A stretch of 64,000 bases of DNA from 2-02-FULL-47-50 sp964479045 (GTDB taxonomy: Bacteria; Pseudomonadota; Gammaproteobacteria; Eutrophobiales; Eutrophobiaceae), in NCBI GenBank assembly GCA_964479045.1, contig CAYZJI010000010.1, positions 1 to 64,000 of the forward strand, given 5' to 3'. Below, piece by piece: positions 11,057 to 19,130 of this stretch (position 1 is the stretch's first letter; the number at the start of each line of letters is the position of its first letter). The position numbers and the translations under genes are program-made. The notes under the pieces are model-generated. The model saw only the letters and a list, made by a program, of their open reading frames with translations, was not told where the DNA came from and searched no databases.

Positions 11057-11731
11057 TCATTCCGGCCAGATGACTTTTTGTGCGATCTCCCAATCGAGCG
11101 GGGTTGTGATCTTGATGTTACGTTCCTCACCTGCAACAACAGTGATCGGTTGTCCGTGCAGCACCACGATCTGCCACAGTGTCTGCTTTTCGATATGCTG
11201 ATCGTCAGCATATCGAAAAGCCGCAGCGAGCTTCTCGCGCTGGTAACACTGGGGACTCTGCGGCAGCACGACCAGAGACCGATCAAAAGCCTCTATGAGG
11301 ATTCCCTGTTCTTCGCGCGCTACCGGTACGGGCGGGTGCAGGAAGGCCCCGGCTACTCCGCTGCTGCGGCCCGCGATAATGACCCGCTTGATCAACTCCA
11401 CACTGGCGAACGGGCGGGTGACATCGTGTACAACAATATAGGGTTCATGGGTGAGATCAAACAATATTCTGAGGGTGGCCTGTCGGGTGGCGCCTCCCGC
11501 GACCACTACGGCACGGTTCCCGAGCAATTCACGAATGGTGACCACCAGATCCGGCGGGACACCGACAATAATGCGTGACACACAGTGTTCGAGTTTTGCC
11601 ACCAGGTGTTCTATTAATGTCTGGCCTCCCCGCTTCAGCAACACCTTGGGACCAAGGCCCAACCGTTCACCCTGCCCAGCGGCAGGAATGATGGCGACGC
11701 AATCATCATTTATATAAGTGGACATATTCAT
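11057..11731 (-). CDS. IspD/TarI-family cytidylyltransferase
   Basis: A 224-residue nucleotidyltransferase that joins CMP from CTP to a polyol phosphate. The N-terminal IPAAGQGERLGLGPKVLL is the CTP-binding loop with the conserved Lys. GGATRQATL and VHDVTRPF match the central family motifs, and ERNIKITTPLD near the end is the substrate-side signature. The stretch that in standard IspD reads roughly TDEASALE is replaced by HIEKQTLW. Exactly there the DNA contains a 37-base perfect hairpin (11185-11221). The product could be CDP-methylerythritol (MEP isoprenoid pathway) or a CDP-polyol for a surface polymer. The neighbouring TagB/TagF-type transferase favours the second, but no reductase of the TarJ type is nearby, so the assignment stays open and no gene symbol is given. 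Confidence 0.82.
   Translation of the reverse strand: MNMSTYINDDCVAIIPAAGQGERLGLGPKVLLKRGGQTLIEHLVAKLEHCVSRIIVGVPPDLVVTIRELLGNRAVVVAGGATRQATLRILFDLTHEPYIVVHDVTRPFASVELIKRVIIAGRSSGVAGAFLHPPVPVAREEQGILIEAFDRSLVVLPQSPQCYQREKLAAAFRYADDQHIEKQTLWQIVVLHGQPITVVAGEERNIKITTPLDWEIAQKVIWPE
11185..11221. repeat. 37-base perfect hairpin inside the cytidylyltransferase gene
   Basis: Two 17-base arms, GCTTTTCGATATGCTGA and its exact complement, flank a three-base loop. The hairpin lies wholly inside the reading frame and encodes AFRYADDQHIEK. A perfect 17-bp inverted repeat is most unlikely to persist in coding sequence by chance. It may be a small palindromic element inserted in frame, or a structure acting on the message. 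Confidence 0.85.
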
Positions 11732-11754
11732 CCCATATTAAAAAAACAAATTTT

Positions 11755-11810
11755 TTACTGGGCCCCGTCCCCGTATCGAAGTACGGGGCAAGCTTTCAAC
11801 GGGGCGACGG
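11755..11810. repeat. REP-like palindrome between two surface-polymer genes
   Basis: One long-form copy with ACTGGGCCCCG at one end and GGGGCGACGG at the other, including a nested CCCCGTATCGAAGTACGGGG hairpin. It is preceded by an A-rich tract. It sits between the cytidylyltransferase start and the stop of the TagB/TagF-like gene. Confidence 0.8.
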
Positions 11811-11818
11811 TTGTTTAC

Positions 11819-12868
11819 TTATTTATTTCCGCGGATCTTGTTCCATGCGGCACTCACCCACTCCTGATCAGCAAGCCCGGGCTGTACCAGTGCACGAACC
11901 TTGTTTGCGATATTCAACGATGCATTACCATCCGTCTGTCTTCCGAATACACGTTCGCGATAAAAAGCACGGCGTTCGGCGTTTTCCTCCGGGCGCGTGA
12001 GTGCGGCTTCAATGGCCTGTAACAACCCGTTTTCATTTTCCACCTCACGGCCCATATCGCGCCATGCCCATTCGTATCCATCCGGATCAAACCGATCAGT
12101 GTTCTGCACCCGCTCCGGATTGGAGACCAGTATGATGGGCCGGTCCAGCGCCAGATAAAAAAACATGACGCTGGAAACATCCGTGATCAGCATGGAGGTG
12201 GCAGGCAACATGCTGTACACATCGCGATTGATGTCATCGACCAGCCATACCAGCGGGTCTTTGTCCATGATCGCTTTCCATTCATCCATCCAGTGTGGAA
12301 ACAGCTTGGGGGTGTGCGGGTGGGGTTTGATGACGATACGCAAGTCCGGGAAGCGTTGCCGCGCTGCCGCGAACCAGTGATTGCCCAGCACTTCCTGGGC
12401 ATTGAGTCTGGGAGTGAATGTCGGTGCATACAAAGCCACCGGAGCACCTCGCCGGAAATTTTCGGGCAACCAGTTCGTGTCCGCTTCTTTTCTGAACACC
12501 ACGTCCATCGGCGGATAACCGGTGACCCACAGGCCGAGGCGTGATCGCCAGCCGCGCCGCAAAGCATCATCCCGTACCCATTCACTGGTGAGGCAGGTGA
12601 AATCAGACAGCCCCATCGCCTGCCTGAGATATTTCTTGGTGGAAAAGCCGTGACGTGTCCAGACGACGATGGTGCCGGGCAACCTGTCACGGAAATTCTC
12701 CGGCGGATGATCGGCGCAGACGATGATATCCGGTTTACCTGCGATCATTTTTTCTGCATCGCCGCCTGAAAAACATTCCAGATCCGTTCTCAGCAAATCA
12801 TAGATGGGCTGCAGGATGGGTTTGTGGAATTTGCAGAACAGGAAAAAGCCGATGCGCATAGAAGACAA
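11819..12868 (-). CDS. CDP-glycerol glycerophosphotransferase family protein (TagB/TagF-like)
   Basis: A 349-residue enzyme of the family that transfers polyol phosphate from a CDP-polyol to a growing polymer or linkage unit, as in teichoic acid synthesis. Visible signatures are VVWTRHGFSTKKYL (an H-G catalytic motif), LYAPTFTPR, IVIKPHPH with its conserved His, and LITDVSSVMFFYLALDRPII, the S-S motif of the donor site. There is no signal peptide or obvious membrane span. The start is a TTG with GAGG six bases before it; an ATG three codons later has worse spacing. It precedes the IspD/TarI-like gene, which could supply its CDP-activated donor. In Gram-negative bacteria such enzymes occur in capsule and O-antigen loci. 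The acceptor is unknown. Confidence 0.82.
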   Translation of the reverse strand: MSSMRIGFFLFCKFHKPILQPIYDLLRTDLECFSGGDAEKMIAGKPDIIVCADHPPENFRDRLPGTIVVWTRHGFSTKKYLRQAMGLSDFTCLTSEWVRDDALRRGWRSRLGLWVTGYPPMDVVFRKEADTNWLPENFRRGAPVALYAPTFTPRLNAQEVLGNHWFAAARQRFPDLRIVIKPHPHTPKLFPHWMDEWKAIMDKDPLVWLVDDINRDVYSMLPATSMLITDVSSVMFFYLALDRPIILVSNPERVQNTDRFDPDGYEWAWRDMGREVENENGLLQAIEAALTRPEENAERRAFYRERVFGRQTDGNASLNIANKVRALVQPGLADQEWVSAAWNKIRGNK

Positions 12869-13261
12869 AGTTTACCTCAAAATGCTTCTGTTCCTGTATC
12901 AAGGAAAAGTTGTCTACTGGGTCCCGGCCTCGGCTTTGGCTCGAGAATTTGTTCCAGACATTCTCTACCACCTACGTCCATGTAGGCGTCCTGCGTCGCT
13001 CTACCTCCTGCATCCATGCAGTCGTGCGCCGGAATGACGCACTCACTCTTTCGTCGCCCCGGCGAAGCCTGCCCCGGCATGTAGTAAGCCGGGGGCCGGG
13101 GCCCAGTCAAACCAATCAATCACCTTAAAAAATATAAGGAAGAATGGTCTACTGGATTCCGGGTCAGGCCCGGAATGACGGGTAACAAAGAATTATCTAC
13201 TGGATTCCGTATCCCCGTATCGGGGTACGGGGATACGGGAAGACAGAATATGAAAGATTTT
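12869..13261. repeat. Intergenic stretch with REP-like palindromes and a second hairpin family
   Basis: A long composite starts at 12913 with ACTGGGTCCCGG and resumes at about 13029 with CCGGAATGACG. Sequence of another family (12971-13029) appears to have inserted in between. Further copies lie at about 13050-13108, 13150-13181 and 13197-13240. The copies at 13050 and 13150 face each other across a linker with CCTTAAAAAA and AAGGAAG. The first 40 bases are upstream sequence of the TagB/TagF-like gene, including its ribosome binding site. No coding sequence is supported. Confidence 0.82.
12971..13029 (+). repeat. CATCCATG-core mini-hairpin repeat, copy 1
   Basis: This contains CCTACGTCCATGTAGG (12971-12986) and CTGCATCCATGCAG (13008-13021), two small hairpins around a shared core. 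Bases 12989-13029 (41 bases) recur exactly, in reverse orientation, at 20932-20972. The repeat sits inside a split REP-like element. Confidence 0.85.
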
Positions 13262-14587
13262 TTATGATTCGCGCATGGAACGGCGCAGGGTCTGGGTGAT
13301 GGGCGCCAGGATATAATCCAGCGCGGTACGGGCACCGGTTTTTATATACACTTCGGCCGGCATGCCGGGATACATTTCCAGGCTTCCGGCTTCTTCAAGG
13401 GAGGCCTGATCCACTTCTATATGTGTGTTGTAATAGGGTTCGCCGGTGGTTTCATCGATCAAACGGTCCGCGGAGATATAGATCAGGTGACCGAGTATCA
13501 GGGGTGTGGAACGGGCCTTGTAGGCCGACAGGCGGATGTCTGCTTCCTGTTCCAGCTTCACATCATCAATATCATCAACCCGGACGCGCGCCTCAATGAT
13601 CAGTGGATTGTCCTCGGGCACGATGTCGAGGATCGGTTCTCGCGGCCCAATGACACCACCTTCGGTAAATATTTTGAGATTCACCACGGTGCCTGCAATC
13701 GGTGCGGTGACACTCTGACGGGATGTCGCATCACGTGCAGGACGCAGACGCTCCAGTATGTCATTAATGGCCGCCTGGGAGAGTGTCAGTTTGTCTGCAG
13801 CTTCGCGCACCTGGGCGTTTTTTAGATCGATGATCTTGAGTTCGAGCTCGGTAATGCGCTGGCGGGCCATTGCAATATCGGCAAGGTGTTCACCCTTGCG
13901 GGCTTCATATTCTTCGATACCGCGTTTGAGACTCAGAATATGCGTACGCTGCACATACTGTTTCTTTTCCATCTTTTCATTGGCGGCAATTTCTTCCTGC
14001 AGATATTTGGCGCCCTGTTCTTCGGCATCAATCTGGGATTTGAGTCCGGCAATCTGCTGTTGTGCTTCCCCGATCTGCTGTTTGAGCAATTCGATCTGTT
14101 CAGCCAGAGATTCGCGTTTGGTGGTAAAAAAGGCATTTTCACTGCGCATGATTTCAGCTACAGCCGGGAAATCACTGCGTGCCAACAGGTCAGCCGGGTA
14201 TTCAATCGCCTCCTGATTATCACGTTCAGCCCGCAACCGTGCCGCGCGTGCCAGTTCAGAATCCAGCTGACCCTGCAACAGATCCAGCGTGGCACCGACG
14301 CGTTCATCCTGCAGCACGATCAAAGGTTGTCCTTCCTGTACGCGATCACCATCGCGCACGAGGATTTGTTTGACGATGCCGCCTTCAAGATGCTGGATCG
14401 TCTTACGGTTGGTGTCGACCTTGATGAAACCTGTGGCAATCACTGCGCCATGCAATGGTGCAATCGCCGCCCACGCACCCAGCACACCAAATACAGAGAG
14501 TATGGTGATGAGACCGGCCATAATATATCTGGAAACATTGGCTGCCGGATGCAGGCCCTCCCAGGGTTTGGAGTGCAGGAGTTCCAT
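13262..14587 (-). CDS. Type I secretion periplasmic adaptor (HlyD/PrtE family)
   Basis: A 441-residue membrane fusion protein linking an inner-membrane ABC exporter to a TolC-type outer-membrane channel. A single membrane span lies near residues 24-45. After it come the lipoyl half-motif NRKTIQHLEGGIVKQILVRDGD, a long coiled coil (about 100-280) rich in Glu, Gln, Leu and Lys, the second lipoyl half around VTAPIAGTVVNLKIFTEGGV, and the C-terminal beta-barrel with YPGMPAEVYIKTGARTALDY, the family signature. The gene starts four bases after the ABC gene stop, with GGGGAAGA in the end of that gene as ribosome binding site, so the two are one operon. No TolC gene is in the window. The likely cargo is the RTX protein at 417-6530. 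Confidence 0.93.
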   Translation of the reverse strand: MELLHSKPWEGLHPAANVSRYIMAGLITILSVFGVLGAWAAIAPLHGAVIATGFIKVDTNRKTIQHLEGGIVKQILVRDGDRVQEGQPLIVLQDERVGATLDLLQGQLDSELARAARLRAERDNQEAIEYPADLLARSDFPAVAEIMRSENAFFTTKRESLAEQIELLKQQIGEAQQQIAGLKSQIDAEEQGAKYLQEEIAANEKMEKKQYVQRTHILSLKRGIEEYEARKGEHLADIAMARQRITELELKIIDLKNAQVREAADKLTLSQAAINDILERLRPARDATSRQSVTAPIAGTVVNLKIFTEGGVIGPREPILDIVPEDNPLIIEARVRVDDIDDVKLEQEADIRLSAYKARSTPLILGHLIYISADRLIDETTGEPYYNTHIEVDQASLEEAGSLEMYPGMPAEVYIKTGARTALDYILAPITQTLRRSMRES

Positions 14588-14591
14588 GAGG

Positions 14592-16304
14592 TTATCTTCC
14601 CCGTGAAATCAGATGCGGCGCATCGGTGGTCGGTGTGGTTTGCGTCTGCGGTGGTCGTTGGGTAACGCGCTGCAGAACTTCATTACGCGGACCAAATACT
14701 TCTACCTGACCTTCACGCAAGACCAGCAATTTGTCCACCGTGGCAAGCAGGCCCGGACGATGACTGATAATAATCACAGTGACTTTTTCTTCACGCAGAC
14801 GCTGAATGGTTTTCACCAGGGCTTCCTCGCCTTCCGTATCGAGATTGGCATTGGGCTCATCCAGCACCACCAGCCGGGGATTGCCATACAGGGCGCGGGC
14901 CAGGGCAATGCGCTGACGTTGTCCACCGGACAGTGCCACGCCACCCGGGCCAATATCGGTGTCATAGCCCTTGGGCAGACGCAGAATCAGATCGTGGACA
15001 TGGGCACGCTCGGCCGCTATCAGCACTGCAGTGTTATCAGGTTCCTGCAGGCGGGCAATGTTTTCCGCCACGGTGCCGGTAAACAGCTCTACATCCTGCG
15101 GCAGGTAACCGATATGCGGGCCGACCTGTTCGCGGGGCCAGACTGAAACATCAGCGCCATCCAGACGCACGATACCGGACATGGGCCGCCAGACTCCGAT
15201 AATCATGCGGGCCAGTGTGGATTTGCCTGCGGCACTGGGCCCGATCAGGCCGAGTGATTCTCCTGCTTCAAGCGCAAAGGTCACTCCACGCAGCACAGGC
15301 CGGTCACTGCCCGGAATGGAAAATATCACCCGCTCCACGTCCAGTTTGCCCTGTGGGGTGGGCAATTCCACGCTGCTGTCCATGGACTTGATGCTGGCCA
15401 GCAATTCATTCAGGGAATGATAGGACTGGCGCGCATCCACCAGCCCCTTCCAGGTGACAATCGCAGATTCCACCGGTGACAGGGCGCGCGCCAGCAACAG
15501 TGTACCCGCCATCATGATGCCGGTAGTGACATGCTGCTGGATGACGAGATAAGCCCCGACACACAGGGAAATAATCTGGATGGCCAGACGGATAAACTTG
15601 GTTGTGCCGTTGATAATCGCAGCGCGGCTGCTGGCCTTGACCTGTGGATCGATCACCTTTGCATTTAATTGCTGCCAGCGCCGGGTCAGATCCGGCAGCA
15701 TGCCGAGCGCATTGATGACTTCAGCATTGCGCAAACCGGCATCAATATAGGTGCTGGCCCGGCGCGTCGCCTTGCTCATTTCATCGAGCGGTTCATGCGT
15801 AACTTTCTCATTGATATACCCCAGCACAAACAGGATCACTGCACCGATGAGGGCGACCCAGCCCAGCATGGGATGAAACAGGAATATGATGACGATATAA
15901 ATCGGCGCCCAGGGAGAATCGAAAAGGGAGATGACGCTGCTGCCGGTCAGAAAACCGCGCAAGGTCGCCACATCACGCAGCCCGCCGGTGAAGGTATTGG
16001 TGCCGGGCCGTACGCCGGCCTGTAACAGACCGGTGATGACTGACGGACCCGCCAGTTCATCCAGCGCCACACCTGCACCCAGCAGGAGGCGGCCACGCAG
16101 CATGTCCAGCAACATCAGGATCAGTAATGCGGAAACCGCCGCGATGGTCAGCATGAGCAGGGTTTCGAGTGATCGGCTGGTAATGACGCGATCAAACACC
16201 TGCAACATGTACAGGGGGATGGTCAGCATCAGCATGTTGACGAACAGACTGAAAATGCCCGCGTATATAAAGTAGGTGCGGCAGCGCTGCAGGTATTCTT
16301 TCAT
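14592..16304 (-). CDS. Type I secretion ABC transporter (PrtD family)
   Basis: A 570-residue exporter half-transporter. Membrane segments fill residues about 15-310, starting with YFIYAGIFSLFVNMLMLTIP. The nucleotide-binding domain follows, with Walker A GPSAAGKST, the ABC signature LSGGQRQRIALARAL, Walker B LVVLDEPNANLD and the switch His in IISHRPG. There is no N-terminal C39 peptidase or inactive peptidase-like domain, as expected for PrtD/RsaD-type exporters of RTX proteins with uncleaved C-terminal signals. It is the first gene of a two-gene operon with the HlyD-type adaptor. The RTX gene is 8 kb away on the same strand, so it is not in the operon, but no other type I substrate is visible here. 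Confidence 0.93.
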   Translation of the reverse strand: MKEYLQRCRTYFIYAGIFSLFVNMLMLTIPLYMLQVFDRVITSRSLETLLMLTIAAVSALLILMLLDMLRGRLLLGAGVALDELAGPSVITGLLQAGVRPGTNTFTGGLRDVATLRGFLTGSSVISLFDSPWAPIYIVIIFLFHPMLGWVALIGAVILFVLGYINEKVTHEPLDEMSKATRRASTYIDAGLRNAEVINALGMLPDLTRRWQQLNAKVIDPQVKASSRAAIINGTTKFIRLAIQIISLCVGAYLVIQQHVTTGIMMAGTLLLARALSPVESAIVTWKGLVDARQSYHSLNELLASIKSMDSSVELPTPQGKLDVERVIFSIPGSDRPVLRGVTFALEAGESLGLIGPSAAGKSTLARMIIGVWRPMSGIVRLDGADVSVWPREQVGPHIGYLPQDVELFTGTVAENIARLQEPDNTAVLIAAERAHVHDLILRLPKGYDTDIGPGGVALSGGQRQRIALARALYGNPRLVVLDEPNANLDTEGEEALVKTIQRLREEKVTVIIISHRPGLLATVDKLLVLREGQVEVFGPRNEVLQRVTQRPPQTQTTPTTDAPHLISRGR

Positions 16305-16381
16305 TATGATTTTAAGACGGGTTCCAGTAACTTGGCCAAGACAGTTATCTTAATCCCTTAAGTTCCTGTCTGGCAAAGAAT

Positions 16382-17035
16382 TTACTTGCCAAGGACATCC
16401 GGGAACAGCCATGGGGCCTGTTTTGAACGGGCTTTTTCATAGGCCCGGATGGAATCGGCATGGGTGAGGGTCAGGCCTATTTCATCCAAACCCTTGAGCA
16501 GCCGTTCCTTGTGTCCGGGATCAATCTTGAAGGAATACTGTGTGCCCTCCACGGTACTGACAATCTGCTTTTCGAGGTCAACGGTCAGCCGGTACCTTTC
16601 ATGAGCAAAGGCCTGTTTGAAAAGTTCGTCCACTTCACGATCAGTGAGTACCACAGGCAGGAAACCGTTCTTGAATGAATTACTGAAAAAGATGTCAGCG
16701 TATCCCGGCGCAATCACTGTGCGAAAACCATAATCCATCAACGCCCATACCGCATGTTCACGTGACGAACCACAACCGAAATTTTCCCGTGCGAGCAGGA
16801 CCTCGGCATTTTTGTAGCGTGACTGGTTCAGGATGAAATCCGGATTCGGCCGGCGCTTGCTGTGATCATCATCAGGATTACCCGGATCCAGATACCGCCA
16901 GTCATCAAAAAGGTTCACGCCAAAACCGCTGCGATGAATCGATTTCAGATACTGTTTCGGAATGATCGCATCGGTGTCCACGTTGGGACGATCGAGCGGC
17001 ATGACCAGGCCGGTGAATGTTTTGAATGGCTGCAT
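16382..17035 (-). CDS. leuD: 3-isopropylmalate dehydratase small subunit
   Basis: A 217-residue swivel-domain subunit. With LeuC it isomerises 2-isopropylmalate to 3-isopropylmalate in leucine synthesis. The start [20 protein letters not shown] and the motif [11 protein letters not shown] are diagnostic, and the length is normal for the family. It lies downstream of leuC with 146 bases between, occupied by a facing pair of REP-like palindromes. leuB and leuA are not in the window. Confidence 0.96.
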   Translation of the reverse strand: MQPFKTFTGLVMPLDRPNVDTDAIIPKQYLKSIHRSGFGVNLFDDWRYLDPGNPDDDHSKRRPNPDFILNQSRYKNAEVLLARENFGCGSSREHAVWALMDYGFRTVIAPGYADIFFSNSFKNGFLPVVLTDREVDELFKQAFAHERYRLTVDLEKQIVSTVEGTQYSFKIDPGHKERLLKGLDEIGLTLTHADSIRAYEKARSKQAPWLFPDVLGK

Positions 17036-17055
17036 ATGTGTTTGCTATATAGTAT

Positions 17056-17159
17056 CGTCATTCCGGCGAAGGCCGGAATCCAGTAAATAATTCTTCCTCA
17101 TAATTTTTTGTATAAAGTATTTATTGTTTTACTGGGTACCGGCTTACGCCGGTACGACG
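17056..17159. repeat. Minimal twin REP-like element between leuC and leuD
   Basis: This is the cleanest example of the composite. The left palindrome (17056-17084, ATTCCGG stem) and right palindrome (17130-17159, GTACCGG stem) face each other across a 45-base AT-rich linker containing CTTCCTCATAATTTTTTG. In this context it lies within a presumed leuC-leuD transcript and could affect message stability. Confidence 0.88.
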
Positions 17160-17181
17160 CCATTATCATTAAAAAAATAAA

Positions 17182-18579
17182 TCAGAAATCCCTTACATCT
17201 ACAAAATGACCTGCAATCGCCGCCGCCGCTGCCATGGCGGGACTGACGAGATGGGTGCGTCCGCCCTGTCCCTGACGACCTTCAAAATTGCGATTCGAAG
17301 TTGATGCACAACGTTCACCCGGTTCCAGACGATCCGGATTCATGCCGAGGCACATCGAACAACCCGGTTCGCGCCATTCAAATCCGGCATCCAGAAAAAT
17401 CTGATCGATGCCTTCCGCTTCGGCCTGACGTTTCACCAGGCCTGAACCCGGCACCACCATGGCGAGCTTGATGTTGGACGCAATCTTGTGCCCCTTGACC
17501 ACCTGCGCAGCAGCACGCAGGTCTTCAATTCTGGAATTGGTGCAGGAACCCAGAAAAATCTTGTCGAGCCGGATGTCTGTGATCGCCGTGCCGGGTTTGA
17601 GTGCCATGTATTCAAGCGCGCGCTCCATACCCTGGCGTTTGACTTTATCTGTTTCCGTTTTGGGATCAGGCACATTACCACTCACAGGCCCGACCATTTC
17701 CGGGGATGTGCCCCATGTGACCTGTGGCTGTATGGTAGACGCATCAAGTTCCACTTCCTTGTCAAACTTTGCATCCGCATCACTTTTCAGATCCTGCCAT
17801 GCCGCTACGGCCTGTTCCCATAATTTTCCAGTGGGTGCAAACGGACGGCCTTTAACATAATCAATGGTGGTCTGATCAACAGCCACCAGTCCGGCGCGTG
17901 CACCGGCTTCGATGCTCATGTTGCATATCGTCATGCGTCCTTCCATGGAAAGCGCACGTATGGCATCACCTGCAAATTCGATGGTGTAACCGGTGCCGCC
18001 CGCTGTGCCGATCTTGCCAATGATGGCGAGGATGATGTCCTTGGCGGTAATGCCTTTGCCCACTTTGCCATTCACACTGACGCGCATGTTCTTCGCCTTG
18101 CGTAAGACCAGACATTGCGTGGCGAGGGCATGCTCGACTTCCGAAGTACCGATGCCAAACGCCAAAGCGCCCAGTGCGCCATTGGTTGAAGTATGCGAAT
18201 CACCACAAACAATAGTCATTCCGGGTAACGACGCGCCCTGCTCCGGCCCGATCACATGCACGATACCCTGACGCGGATCGTCAATTTCAAACTTGGTAAT
18301 ACCGGTGGCCTCACAATTTTCATCGAGCGTTTGTAACTGCAGCTTCGATACCGGATCGACGATGTGATGGCGATCTGTTGTCGGTACATTATGATCCGGC
18401 ACGGCCAGATTGGCCTTGATGCGCCACGGCTTGCGGCCGGCAAGGCGCAGACCTTCAAACGCCTGTGGTGAGGTCACTTCGTGGATCAACTGCCGGTCAA
18501 TATAAATCAGGGCCGAGCCGTTACCATAGTCCTCGACCACATGCGCATCCCAGAGTTTGTCGTATAAAGTTTTATTCAT
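17182..18579 (-). CDS. leuC: 3-isopropylmalate dehydratase large subunit
   Basis: A 465-residue aconitase-superfamily subunit that carries the [4Fe-4S] cluster. Cluster and active-site motifs are visible: [16 protein letters not shown] and GCSMCLGMN supply the three cysteines, and [21 protein letters not shown] is the substrate-binding segment. The start [15 protein letters not shown] and the length are those of bacterial LeuC. It is the upstream partner of leuD. Confidence 0.97.
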   Translation of the reverse strand: MNKTLYDKLWDAHVVEDYGNGSALIYIDRQLIHEVTSPQAFEGLRLAGRKPWRIKANLAVPDHNVPTTDRHHIVDPVSKLQLQTLDENCEATGITKFEIDDPRQGIVHVIGPEQGASLPGMTIVCGDSHTSTNGALGALAFGIGTSEVEHALATQCLVLRKAKNMRVSVNGKVGKGITAKDIILAIIGKIGTAGGTGYTIEFAGDAIRALSMEGRMTICNMSIEAGARAGLVAVDQTTIDYVKGRPFAPTGKLWEQAVAAWQDLKSDADAKFDKEVELDASTIQPQVTWGTSPEMVGPVSGNVPDPKTETDKVKRQGMERALEYMALKPGTAITDIRLDKIFLGSCTNSRIEDLRAAAQVVKGHKIASNIKLAMVVPGSGLVKRQAEAEGIDQIFLDAGFEWREPGCSMCLGMNPDRLEPGERCASTSNRNFEGRQGQGGRTHLVSPAMAAAAAIAGHFVDVRDF

Positions 18580-18690
18580 AATTAATAGTGATGAGTAATG
18601 AGGGATGAGTAATGAGTGAACACAACAACTGAGTTTTTACTCATCATTACATTACTCGTTACTCGTCCCTCATCACTCGTTACTGCTTTT
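18580..18690. repeat. ATGAGTAATGAG-type inverted repeat between leuC and the four-helix-bundle gene
   Basis: The left half holds GATGAGTAATGAGGGATGAG and related words; the right half holds their complement (ACTCATCATTACATTACTCG). About 100 bases form a long imperfect hairpin around GAGTTTTTACTC. The right end supplies the last codons (Ser-Asn-Glu) and the stop of the four-helix-bundle gene. The family recurs at 19058, 58338, 61838 and 62716. Confidence 0.8.
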
Positions 18691-19044
18691 CAACACTGCT
18701 TTTCTCAAACCTCCAATGTTCCGGCTGATTTCACGGGTTAATTCACTCAATTTATCGAACATTTCTTGATCAATGTACTTCACATCATATGCAACATAAA
18801 GCTGGGATCGCACCTCTGCACATGAACCCTTGGCGATAAGGAGGAACCTGTGAAATTCCCGCTTGCTTGCACGATCGAACCCTTCTGCAATATTCGACAT
18901 CACAGACACACTTGCTCTTCTCATTTGATCCCTCAATGAAAAATCTGCATAAAACTCCTTGCGCCCGGTTGCAGAGTAAATTTCCCTGGTCAGAATCCTG
19001 GACTTTTGCCACGCTACCAAATCCGTAAAACTTTCAATTGCCAT
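18673..19044 (-). CDS. Four-helix-bundle protein (23S rRNA intervening-sequence protein family)
   Basis: A 123-residue all-helical protein. SFTDLVAWQKSR, FSLRDQMRRASVSVMSNIAEG, SKREFHRFLLIAKGSCAEV and the following helix are typical of the family first found in 23S rRNA intervening sequences. Its biochemical role is not established. An excellent ribosome binding site (AAGGAGG) precedes the ATG. It stands free, flanked by ATGAGTA-type repeats on both sides, and its last three residues are encoded by the repeat, so it may have moved with flanking repeated DNA. No rRNA is nearby. Confidence 0.85.
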   Translation of the reverse strand: MAIESFTDLVAWQKSRILTREIYSATGRKEFYADFSLRDQMRRASVSVMSNIAEGFDRASKREFHRFLLIAKGSCAEVRSQLYVAYDVKYIDQEMFDKLSELTREISRNIGGLRKAVLKSSNE

Positions 19045-19057
19045 ATAAAACCTCCTT

Positions 19058-19130
19058 TCTATCTTCCATCACTGATCCCTCACCACTCGTCCCTCGTTAC
19101 TCATGACTCATCACTGATCCTCACCACCGT
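19058..19130. repeat. ATGAGTA-type repeat at the 3' end of the reductase gene
   Basis: A run of CATCACTGATCCCTCACC, ACTCGTCCCTCGTTACTC and ATGACTCATCAC words between the four-helix-bundle gene start and the reductase stop. Read on the minus strand, the repeat encodes the last residues (Ser-Asp-Glu-Ser) and stop codon of the reductase. Confidence 0.75.

Noticed and set aside
14592..16304. Bacteriocin exporter with peptidase domain
   Set aside because: No C39 peptidase or peptidase-like domain is found at the N-terminus; the protein has the short PrtD layout.
18673..19044. Intervening sequence within a 23S rRNA gene
   Set aside because: The protein family fits, but there is no rRNA sequence around it.
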